Part shown: positions 8,479-16,176 of the stretch, piece after piece
Position numbering within the stretch: the stretch's first letter is position 1
Layout: every line of letters starts with the position of its first letter
Assembly (NCBI GenBank): GCA_019188245.1
Contig: JAECZO010000093.1
Coordinates: 59,241 to 123,240 of the forward strand
Length of the DNA stretch: 64,000 nt
From: Novymonas esmeraldas
Taxonomy: Eukaryota; Euglenozoa; Kinetoplastea; Trypanosomatida; Trypanosomatidae
Direction: 5' to 3'
Position numbers and translations under genes: made by a program
The notes under the pieces: model-generated
Seen by the model: the letters and a program-made list of their open reading frames with translations, nothing else
Databases searched by the model: none
What the model was told of the DNA's origin: nothing

Positions 8479-10545
8479 ATGGGTCGCTCCACTTCGCCGT
8501 CGCCGGAGGCGTCAGCACCGCCCGCGACGCCACGCACGATCACGATCGCACTGTGCGCGAGCGCAAAGAAGCACCAGCAGTCCTTCGACGCGCTCCGCGC
8601 AGCGGCGACGGAGCACAATGAGCGTCTTCTCCACCGCCTCCAGCACCCGGCGGCTGGCGAGAGCGGCGTGAGGGCGTCCGTGCCGCAGGACGACTGCGTC
8701 AGTACCAACAGCGGGCGTCGAGGGACGCCGTCGCGGTCGCGGAGCCCCGGCGCGGTGCTGTCCGCCCGCAGTGGCGGCGCGAGCAACAACGACGCGCCGT
8801 CTCGCACCATCGTGGACGGGTACATCTTTCGCTTCCTCCACCTCAACTACGACGCGCAGCGGCATCGCATGGTGGTGTGCGTCCACAGCGAGATCAAGGG
8901 CGAGCAGCCGCCACCACCCACGGCGGCGGCGGCGGCGGCAGGCGGTGGCGGTGGCGGCGGCAAGGCAAGGACGGGCCGCGGCTCCCGCGACGACGGGCAC
9001 GCGGCCACCGACGACGCGGCGAGCGATGCGACGGAGAACTCACAAAGCGCGTTGGCGGCGGAGGTGGATGTGGTGCTGCACAAGGTGGCCACGTTCGGCA
9101 CCCCGTCGGCCATCCGGGCACTGGAGCGGTGGTGCAAGGCGACGCAGAAGCGGCGCAGTCAGCAACGCCGCGCGCCGCTTGTCGTCGTGGACCCGCTGGA
9201 GAAGGTTCATCTGCTCCTGACGCGCAGTATGCTCTACAAAATACTCGACAACCCCGGCGACGATGGGCGGCCCGTCGCGCTCATCCCGCGCACCTTCATG
9301 TGGGACTGCCCGGGGACAGGATCGCGCCGCCGTGCATCGCGCGCCGGCGGCCCCACCACCGCCACCCCGCTCGGCCTCCACTCCTTCGCGTTGATGGAGG
9401 AGGGCGAGCAGCGGGAGGCGCGCGCGAGTGGGTCGGCGGCAGGGCGTTGGTGGATCGCGAAGCCGGACGAGGGCACCGGCCCCGCCTTCACGCACCACCT
9501 CGTGATGTGGCGCACACGCGACGTGGATGTGACCGTGCCGCCGGCGGTGCAGGCCGTCCTTCCGCCCGAGGCGCGTCGCTTCATCGTGCAGGAGCTCTAC
9601 GTGTACGCGCTCCCGGTGGTGCTCAAGGTGTACTGCGTCGGCACGCACATCTACGTCAAGGCAAAGCCCACCGTGAACCTGCTCGCCCACCTCTGGGACC
9701 ACACACGCGCGTCCACCGCGCTGGACGTGCCGGTGACGATGGACTCGCAAGACAAATCGTTCTTCTCCACCGTCGCCAGCACCTCCACGAGCCCGTCGCG
9801 ACCGGCGCTGTCGGCCGCCACCAGCGGCGCCGAGTACAGCTCGCAGCCGATCCACGTCGCCACGCCGTCGGTGCCCGGCGCCGCCGCGGCGGAGCAGCCC
9901 GCGCCGATCGAATGGGAGTCGATGATAGCGCCGGAGAGGCGATGGAGCGCGTTCCTGGCCCCCGACACGCCGGCCTACGCGGCGATCGAGAAGCTGGCGC
10001 AGAACCTCTCCGGCAGCGCCGGCATCGGTCTCTCGCTCTACGGCTTCGACATCATCCTCGTGCCGCAGCACCTCGCACACACATACCAGCGCAAGGGGGA
10101 GCACGGCATCGGCCACGCCGACGGCGCCGCCGTGCGTCACGACGGCGTCGCGTCCGCCATCGCAAAGCTGGCGAGTCGGGTCAGCGCCGCCGACGGCGCC
10201 GTCGATGCCGCGGCGGCGGCAGCAACAGCGGCAACGCGGCCCTCCAGCGACAACGACGCGCGCGTGCGGCCTGGCGCCTGCGCATCCGAGCCCACGACGG
10301 CCCCGCAGCCGTTCCGCGCCAGCGACATGTTCGACCCCGCCACGGGGGCGGCGACACCGCTCCTGCTCGACAGCGTTCCCGTTGTGATCGACGTGAACTA
10401 CTTCCCCGGCTACACGGGGGTCGGCGAGGCGAACCAACACATGCTAGAGCTCATAGCACGCCGGGTCACAGCGCAGGCGCAGAACGGCGCTCCTCACAGC
10501 AAGTCGGGTGCACGCGCTGCGAAGCGCCGCTGCACTGCGATGTAG
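8479..10545 (+). CDS. ITPK: Inositol polyphosphate 1-kinase / inositol 1,3,4-trisphosphate 5/6-kinase (ITPK family, ATP-grasp)
   Basis: This predicted kinase phosphorylates soluble inositol polyphosphates in the cytosol, feeding higher inositol phosphate and pyrophosphate synthesis. Family features appear in order: an N-terminal strand-helix at about residues 20-45; PLEKVHLLLTRSMLYKIL at about 237; the ATP-grasp lysine motif WWIAKPDEGTG at about 323; FIVQELYVY followed by VVLKVYCVGTHIYVKAKP at about 367-395; LSLYGFDIILV at about 516; and the metal-binding DVNYFPGYTGV near residue 637. These match the ITPK fold closely. At 688 residues it is about twice the usual 320-420; the extra length is Ala/Gly/Ser/Thr insertions at about 60-110, 135-190, 425-490 and 540-620. 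The start is the first ATG after a GTG repeat (MGRSTSPSPEA). Confidence 0.88.
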   Translation: MGRSTSPSPEASAPPATPRTITIALCASAKKHQQSFDALRAAATEHNERLLHRLQHPAAGESGVRASVPQDDCVSTNSGRRGTPSRSRSPGAVLSARSGGASNNDAPSRTIVDGYIFRFLHLNYDAQRHRMVVCVHSEIKGEQPPPPTAAAAAAGGGGGGGKARTGRGSRDDGHAATDDAASDATENSQSALAAEVDVVLHKVATFGTPSAIRALERWCKATQKRRSQQRRAPLVVVDPLEKVHLLLTRSMLYKILDNPGDDGRPVALIPRTFMWDCPGTGSRRRASRAGGPTTATPLGLHSFALMEEGEQREARASGSAAGRWWIAKPDEGTGPAFTHHLVMWRTRDVDVTVPPAVQAVLPPEARRFIVQELYVYALPVVLKVYCVGTHIYVKAKPTVNLLAHLWDHTRASTALDVPVTMDSQDKSFFSTVASTSTSPSRPALSAATSGAEYSSQPIHVATPSVPGAAAAEQPAPIEWESMIAPERRWSAFLAPDTPAYAAIEKLAQNLSGSAGIGLSLYGFDIILVPQHLAHTYQRKGEHGIGHADGAAVRHDGVASAIAKLASRVSAADGAVDAAAAAATAATRPSSDNDARVRPGACASEPTTAPQPFRASDMFDPATGAATPLLLDSVPVVIDVNYFPGYTGVGEANQHMLELIARRVTAQAQNGAPHSKSGARAAKRRCTAM

Positions 10546-10968
10546 CCCGCCCCCCAAGAAGAATGGAGCCAACGAGTCGGGGTGCTCCGTGTGGCTCTCT
10601 GCGTGGTGCCGCTTGCGCATATGTGCGCGTGTGTATGTGTGTTTGTGTGTACATGTATACGTGCGTGCGTGATCGAGCACGACCTGCCCGTGTGTTCATC
10701 TCTGTTTCTCTGCCCGCGGCAGCTGGCACGCACCCTCATTCACGAATGAGAAGCGCGTCCCTGGCGAAGCCGGTGCATGCATCCCCCCCATAGCCGTGTA
10801 ATGGTGCGTGAAGCCGCGTACGTGGCGCCACCCAATCAAGGCCATCACACACGCCGCTCCTGTGCAGCCCCCATGCGCCCTTTCCCTTCCCTTCCCCTCG
10901 CTCACGCCAGCGGCCGCGCACGAACGCACAGCGAAGCCACCAGAACCCGACTCCTTGTCCACCTCTTT

Positions 10969-11001
<33 letters not shown>

Positions 11002-11352
11002 ACGTGAATGTAGCGCGGGCCATCGCTCATCTCATCTCTTGTCGAGATCGAACTCGCGAAAAACAAAAAAAAAGAAAGACAGAAGAGGCGGGCGGACCGG
11101 TGCGCCGCGTCATCCCACGCGAATCGCCGCCGCCGCCACCCCTCCCTTCCCTTGTACACCAACACGGCGTCTCTCTCTGCGCTGCATAGACACACACAGT
11201 TCCATCTCACGCCGCCCCTTCCCTTCCCTTCCGGCCATCATCCCTCCTCCTCCTCCTCCCGCGCGACGCTCGCGTCGGCGACTGGAAGCGGCGGCACACA
11301 GAGGAGGGGGGCACAGGGGCGCTGAGAAGCATAGAGATCACCGCTGACGTTC
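10546..11352. other. Intergenic region with CA repeat
   Basis: No gene is visible. It has TG-rich DNA at 10620-10660, a (CA)n tract at 10971-10999, an A-rich tract at about 11057-11080, and pyrimidine tracts at about 11135-11260 that may supply the splice acceptor of the next gene. Confidence 0.6.
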
Positions 11353-12906
11353 ATGGCGGAGAGCGCCGTGCTGACGCCGCTGAGCGTGCGACACGCGATG
11401 TCGCCGCGGGGCGGCAGTCCCGGTGGCGCCGCCGTGTGCACCGTCTCCTCTCCGACGGAGCAGACAGTTGACGTGGATGGCACCATGACACCGCCGTCTC
11501 CGTCGCAGGCACCGCCGCACCGCACGGAGGCGGCGGCGCGGGAGACGCTCAGCGATGCCGAGGATGGTCAGCCGCCACAGCAGCAGGGGCAGCAGGAAGT
11601 GCGAGACGAGAGAGAGGCGCACATCACCGCTGCCGACTACTCCGACCGGCAGCGGCTCCTGTACCACATCACGTACCTCAGCACGCAGCTGCAGCGCGCG
11701 CAGCTGCAGGTGGAGGACCTGACACGTGTCGTCTGCGTGCTGCGCGGCACCGCGGCTGGCGACGCCGCCGGCGTGGCGGCGGTGAAGGCGGCTCTGAAGG
11801 CGGACGCCACGTCGGCGGCGGTGCTGGCCGCCAGAGACGAGAAGGACGTGCACGCAGCTCTGCAAGCCTCGCTCGCCGTCTTCGACCCTGTCATCGCCCA
11901 GGCGCAGATCTACCGCCTCGACGACGCGCTGGCTCAGATCGGGCTGTTGCGGGAGGCGGAGTTGGCGCAGCTGCGCAAGAAAAGCGCGGCACTGCTTGAC
12001 CACCGTGCCCTGCTCAGCCGCCTCTCCAGCGAAGTCGAGCAGCTGCGCAGCAAGACTGCCGCGTTGGAGCAGTACAAGCAGAACGCGGAGACGCAGCTCA
12101 GCGCCGCCCGTCTCGAGGTGGAGCAACTGCGCTACGAGGAGCGGCGGCTCAACCAGCGCGTCTCCGGGATGGAGCAGCTGGCACAGGAGGGAACGTGGAT
12201 GAGCAACGTTCGAGTCGTCGGCGCCGCACCGGCGGTACCGCTGGACGCCGGCGGCTCCCCAGCGCCGCCGCAGCAGCAGCAGCAGCAGTTGGTACGTGAG
12301 GAGCAGGTGGCGCGGCAGGCGCTGCTGCTGGACATCTTCTGGGACCCGATGCTCATCGCCTTCGACGCCGGCTTGACGTGGCTCTCAGACAGCGCTGCGT
12401 TGCAGGCCCGCGACGCTGGCGCGGAGGCAGCCTCGGACCAGCCCGTGGCGAGAGTAGGACCAGGCGTGGTGAAGGGTGGCAGCGCTGGCGCGGATGAGCG
12501 CGACCTCGTGTCGCTGGCGCAAGCCGGCATCCTCGTGGACACACCGGCGCCGCCGACGGATGCAGACCTGCTTCTTCTGCGGCGACAGCAAGAGGAAGTC
12601 GCGCAACTGCGCGCACGAGTGCACCTTCTGCAGGAGCGTCACCGCGTCGCCCAACTCGACACCGAGCGCGTGCAGAGCCTCTACGAGGGCGAGGTGCGAC
12701 GCAGCGAGCGTATGGCGCACGACCACGCGGCACAGCTGCAGCAAGCGTACGACGAGGTGGTGCGGGACCGGCAGTGCATCATGCACAAACTGAAGCAGGA
12801 GGTCGAGGATCAAATCCGCCTCGCGTTCGAGGACGGCAGGGCGTACGAGAGAAGCAGCGCCAGATCGCGAAGCCGGCCGGTGCCGCACTCCACGCAGAGG
12901 TACTAG
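11353..12906 (+). CDS. Coiled-coil protein, unknown function
   Basis: This is a 517-residue protein with a clear ATG start (MAESAVLTPL). After a disordered N terminus of about 70 residues it is dominated by helices rich in Leu, Gln, Glu, Ala and Arg: about 90-125, 185-280 and 395-500. Their heptad-like patterns (for example LLSRLSSEVEQLRSK) point to coiled coil. A poly-Gln run sits near residue 310. The C terminus is Ser/Arg-rich and basic. No enzyme motif is seen. It resembles the many cytoskeleton-associated coiled-coil proteins of kinetoplastids, but I cannot place it in a named family. Confidence 0.8.
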   Translation: MAESAVLTPLSVRHAMSPRGGSPGGAAVCTVSSPTEQTVDVDGTMTPPSPSQAPPHRTEAAARETLSDAEDGQPPQQQGQQEVRDEREAHITAADYSDRQRLLYHITYLSTQLQRAQLQVEDLTRVVCVLRGTAAGDAAGVAAVKAALKADATSAAVLAARDEKDVHAALQASLAVFDPVIAQAQIYRLDDALAQIGLLREAELAQLRKKSAALLDHRALLSRLSSEVEQLRSKTAALEQYKQNAETQLSAARLEVEQLRYEERRLNQRVSGMEQLAQEGTWMSNVRVVGAAPAVPLDAGGSPAPPQQQQQQLVREEQVARQALLLDIFWDPMLIAFDAGLTWLSDSAALQARDAGAEAASDQPVARVGPGVVKGGSAGADERDLVSLAQAGILVDTPAPPTDADLLLLRRQQEEVAQLRARVHLLQERHRVAQLDTERVQSLYEGEVRRSERMAHDHAAQLQQAYDEVVRDRQCIMHKLKQEVEDQIRLAFEDGRAYERSSARSRSRPVPHSTQRY

Positions 12907-13249
12907 CTGGAGAAGAGAGACCCGCAGGTGCGCCACAGTCGGTGTGCATGTGCGTGCGCGTGTGTGTCTGCGTACTTTGCCCCTCTCTCATCTGCTCGCC
13001 GGGCCCGCATTCGCGACAAAACCGCGCACACACACACACCAGCCGAAAAAAAAAAAAACCCTCTTCCTCTCTTTCCCCACCGAGGCCACCTCCTCCCCCC
13101 GTGCCGAGGTGGACATGGCCCCACGACCCCTCCTCCTGCCCCCACGCCAAACACTCCTCCTCCCTCCCCATGCCCCATCCCTCAGAGCCCACCCACACAT
13201 ACCCCCCCCCCCCCTAACCACCAACCCCAGTCAAAAAAAAAAAAAAAAG
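12907..13249. other. Intergenic region, C- and A-rich
   Basis: No gene is visible. It has two A-runs (about 13045-13058 and 13233-13248) and long C/T-rich tracts at about 13060-13218. The second A-run abuts the start codon of the Pam18-like gene. Confidence 0.6.
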
Positions 13250-13615
13250 ATGGTGCTCCCCGTCGTCGCCGGCATCCTCGTCGGCTGCGGCATCTACTAC
13301 GTCGCCCGCGTCGCCCCGCGAATCGCGCAGCGGGTGTCGGCGAGCGGCGCGCAGGCTGCCTCGTCGCGGATTCTCAGTGGCGCCAAGCCGTACCACAAGT
13401 TTGAGCACGGCTTCCAGGCCACCATGACGGAGCACGAGGCCTACATGCTTCTCGGATTTACGGAAGCAGAAGCAGGTGCCGTATTTACCCGCCCGACGCC
13501 TGACGAGGTGAAACGGCGGTACCGAAGCCTTATGAAGGAGTTCCACAGCGATGTCAGTGGCACCCCCTACATCGCGACAAAGCTGAATGAGGCAAAGAAC
13601 GTACTCATCAAGTGA
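13250..13615 (+). CDS. PAM18: Pam18/Tim14-like mitochondrial J-domain protein with HSD in place of HPD
   Basis: This 121-residue protein has an N-terminal membrane helix (MVLPVVAGILVGCGIYYVA), a short basic linker, and a C-terminal degenerate J domain from about residue 63. The order TM-linker-J domain and segments such as EAYMLLGFTEAEA, DEVKRRYRSLMKEFHSD and YIATKLNEAKNVLIK match Pam18/Tim14, the inner-membrane cochaperone that stimulates mitochondrial Hsp70 in the presequence import motor. The family HPD tripeptide reads HSD here (codons CAC AGC GAT). HPD is needed to stimulate Hsp70 ATPase, so activity may be reduced or the protein may act more like Pam16. The ATG lies directly after a poly-A run. 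Third-position GC is lower than in most neighbours. Confidence 0.85.
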   Translation: MVLPVVAGILVGCGIYYVARVAPRIAQRVSASGAQAASSRILSGAKPYHKFEHGFQATMTEHEAYMLLGFTEAEAGAVFTRPTPDEVKRRYRSLMKEFHSDVSGTPYIATKLNEAKNVLIK

Positions 13616-14163
13616 AGACGCGCCTGTGCCGTCACAGCTGTCGCTGCTCCCTTTTCCGACCCGCGCGGCTGCCTCTGCTCCGATTTTTAGCCCCTCCCCC
13701 GGGCCACGCGCCACCGCTCGCCAGTGTCCTTGTTGCCTTTCGTTTTTTTTTTTTTTTGCTGCGCATTTCACTCGGCACCCCGTGCGTGCCCTTTCGTGAC
13801 AGAAGACAAGAGGTCTGCGGCAGAGAAGTGGCCGAGAGTGGGGGGGACTACGAATATGAGAAAAAGCGACTGCGGCACTTCCATCTCGGCTGCACTGGGA
13901 GTGCAACCCGCGCTCCAGGCACCCTAACCCTCAAAGTGAATGTGCTGACATGACACCTTCTCTCCACAAAAAATGCGTGATGGACTTCTCCTCTCACGTG
14001 TCAAACTCTCTGCCTTTTTTTTTCCCCTCTCTCTTCTCTCCTTTCTTTTTGCGCTGCTCCATCTCTCCCGCTGTCGCTGTTTGAGTGAGGGTGTACGATA
14101 AACACATCGATCGCTCGTGCAACCTGCTTTTTTTTGGAGGGGGAACCCAAGGTGCACGCATTC
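13616..14163. other. Intergenic region
   Basis: No gene is visible. It has a T-run at about 13744-13758, a T/C-rich stretch at 13990-14085 likely to hold the trans-splice signals of the next gene, and a short T-run at about 14128-14135. There are no CA/TG dinucleotide arrays, unlike most gaps in the window. Confidence 0.55.
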
Positions 14164-15534
14164 ATGACATCCAATGATGACGTTTTCGTGCACGCTGCTG
14201 AGGAGCTGGATGGCATCCTCAACGCTGGCGCGGGAATGTACCTTCATAGAATCAGGACACCCGGTGCGCCACCCCTAAGGGCGGCGCTCGGGTTCTCTCT
14301 GCAGCCGATGGACTCAGGGCTTGTGGTCTGTTTAGCGGACGTCTCTGACGCGGCTGAGGGTGCGGCTGGGTACACAGATTTTCCTGTGCTGGTGGACCGG
14401 CGCGTCGCCGCAGCCACACGAGCCTTTTTTGTACGCTCCTTCGAGTGCGCGCACTCGGCCACACCCGACAGCGCAGGAAATGAAGGGACGCGGCGAGACA
14501 GTCTCGACAGTACTCCTCATGTTACCCGAGCCGCTCTCCGCGACATGTCGCCAGAGCATGTCGCGTTAGCGTGGGCCTGTGCCCCTCAGGTGGACCTTTT
14601 CGCGTTGCTGCGGCGCGGCTGGCTTCGCGACACCTGCTTTGCCACCTGTGCACCCGCGAGCCGGCATAATATACTGCGGCGGGTGGTGAAGGAGTACGTG
14701 CTTCTGGATCTTTTTCTAAGCCTTTGCCCCAAACTCAAGTCGCTCTGGGAGTATCGACACTGGCTCTGCTCGCGCATGCACGCTCACGGATTTTTTGCTG
14801 AGACTCTAGCAGACATCAACGAGGCTGCGCTGCCGATAGCGCCGTTTGTGACCCAAGATGACGAGCTGTTTTTTATCTGCGCGCACAACCACCCGTTGAA
14901 CTACAACGCTTGGCACTATCGAAGGCAGCGCCTCCACCTGCTGCACACGAATTCATGGGAAAGCGGCGCTAGGCGTGACCTCGCACACGCGGTCGTTCTT
15001 GCAGACAGCAAGGCCGTCACCCATTTTGTCCGAGAGCACAACGGCGACAGCTCGGCGACGTCCTACCTACTGTTTCTGCTACACGAGCAAGACGCGCTCG
15101 ACGAAAAGGCTCATCCATCTCACCACATCGCAGGCGAGGCGATGCAAGAGGACGGTGTAGGCACGCGTGCATCGCAGCTCTGGCGAACGTTGATGGCGCT
15201 CACCCAGACAGAAATCCGCTGGCACAGCGAGAAGGGGCATGAGTGCATGTGGCACCTTCGCCTCGGACTGGTCCAGTGGGCATGCACACGGCCACCTGAG
15301 CGGAGCGTGCGCTCTCAGTGGACTATCGCGGATGAGCTGACATGGACCGCTGCGTACGCGGATCTGCACCTCGTCGACGGCACAAACAATCGTCTGTCCC
15401 CTGTTGGAGTGCTACCTCACCCCTGGACGGAGTGTTCTGGCTCGCCGGCGTGGACGTCCTACAGCGCTGCTCGTTACGGCTGCCGACTGTGTGCGTTTCT
15501 CAGTGGCGCGTCAACGCATGGTCGCCAAAACTGA
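14164..15534 (+). CDS. PTAR1: PTAR1-like protein (protein prenyltransferase alpha-subunit repeat)
   Basis: This is a 456-residue protein. The first ATG (MTSNDDVFVHAAEEL) was chosen; the frame opens slightly earlier only on a TTG. Prenyltransferase alpha-subunit repeat motifs are visible: KSLWEYRHWLCSRM at about residue 193 and NYNAWHYRRQRL near residue 245, with the diagnostic Trp-x-x-Arg/Tyr-x-His-Arg spacing. A single-repeat-set protein with a long C-terminal extension resembles PTAR1, the alpha-like subunit of geranylgeranyltransferase III, rather than canonical farnesyl- or geranylgeranyltransferase alpha. It would pair with a Rab-type beta subunit to prenylate selected cytosolic substrates. 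Codon use is less GC-biased than neighbouring genes. The PTAR1 assignment is good; the partner is inference. Confidence 0.78.
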   Translation: MTSNDDVFVHAAEELDGILNAGAGMYLHRIRTPGAPPLRAALGFSLQPMDSGLVVCLADVSDAAEGAAGYTDFPVLVDRRVAAATRAFFVRSFECAHSATPDSAGNEGTRRDSLDSTPHVTRAALRDMSPEHVALAWACAPQVDLFALLRRGWLRDTCFATCAPASRHNILRRVVKEYVLLDLFLSLCPKLKSLWEYRHWLCSRMHAHGFFAETLADINEAALPIAPFVTQDDELFFICAHNHPLNYNAWHYRRQRLHLLHTNSWESGARRDLAHAVVLADSKAVTHFVREHNGDSSATSYLLFLLHEQDALDEKAHPSHHIAGEAMQEDGVGTRASQLWRTLMALTQTEIRWHSEKGHECMWHLRLGLVQWACTRPPERSVRSQWTIADELTWTAAYADLHLVDGTNNRLSPVGVLPHPWTECSGSPAWTSYSAARYGCRLCAFLSGASTHGRQN

Positions 15535-16176
15535 GGCTTCCCGTTGTACTTTTGCAGTCGCTCTAGTTGCTAAGTCTCCGGGGAGATCACGCTTACGCAT
15601 GCCACATGGCTGCATGAGAATCTTGACGCATTTTTTGGACGTTTCGGAACGAGAGCACAAACTGCAAAAATCACATACACACCATCATACATTCACGCGT
15701 GTAAACCCACTCTCATTTATGCAAAAAAAAAAAAAGGGGGGGGCACGAGCTCCCCAACGATGAATCGGTCGTTACGCAGCACCAGCGCAGCTCTCTGCCT
15801 CATGTCTCGAAAGTAACGGAGTGTTCCTTGCACCTCCCTCCTCTCTCTTTTTTTTTTTTTTTCTCCTACTCGCGCACTTTTCTCTCTCTCCTTTACTCCG
15901 CCTCGTCTTTTTCTTTCTTTTTCTTCTTCTCTTTCTCTATCGCTGGCACACCGCGCAGCGCAGCCGGCCACAAAGGCACCTGTCTCTCACATTCATTTTT
16001 GCGGATCCCTTGACCTCTTGTCGTGCCTCTCTATCTCCTATCGCATTCCAGTATCGCTCTAGAGTGCACAGGTCACGTGGAATACAGCGATCAATCACAT
16101 AACCTGCCCGCCCTCCTCACTTCTCACCCCTCACCTCTCACCTCTCTCTCTCGCACCGGCACTGCCCATAGCAAAT
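15535..16176. other. Intergenic region, pyrimidine-rich
   Basis: No gene is visible. It has an A-run at about 15722-15734, then an almost unbroken T/C tract at 15832-15945, and a second C/T tract at 16110-16158 just before the next start. Either tract could direct trans-splicing. Confidence 0.55.

Noticed and set aside
9040-10440. 466-codon open frame on - strand opposite the inositol kinase
   Set aside because: Antisense shadow of a well-supported kinase gene; composition typical of reversed GC-rich codons.
13616-16176. The weak-bias island as horizontally transferred DNA
   Set aside because: The genes are ordinary eukaryotic housekeeping types and the shift ends inside one gene, so transfer is not supported.
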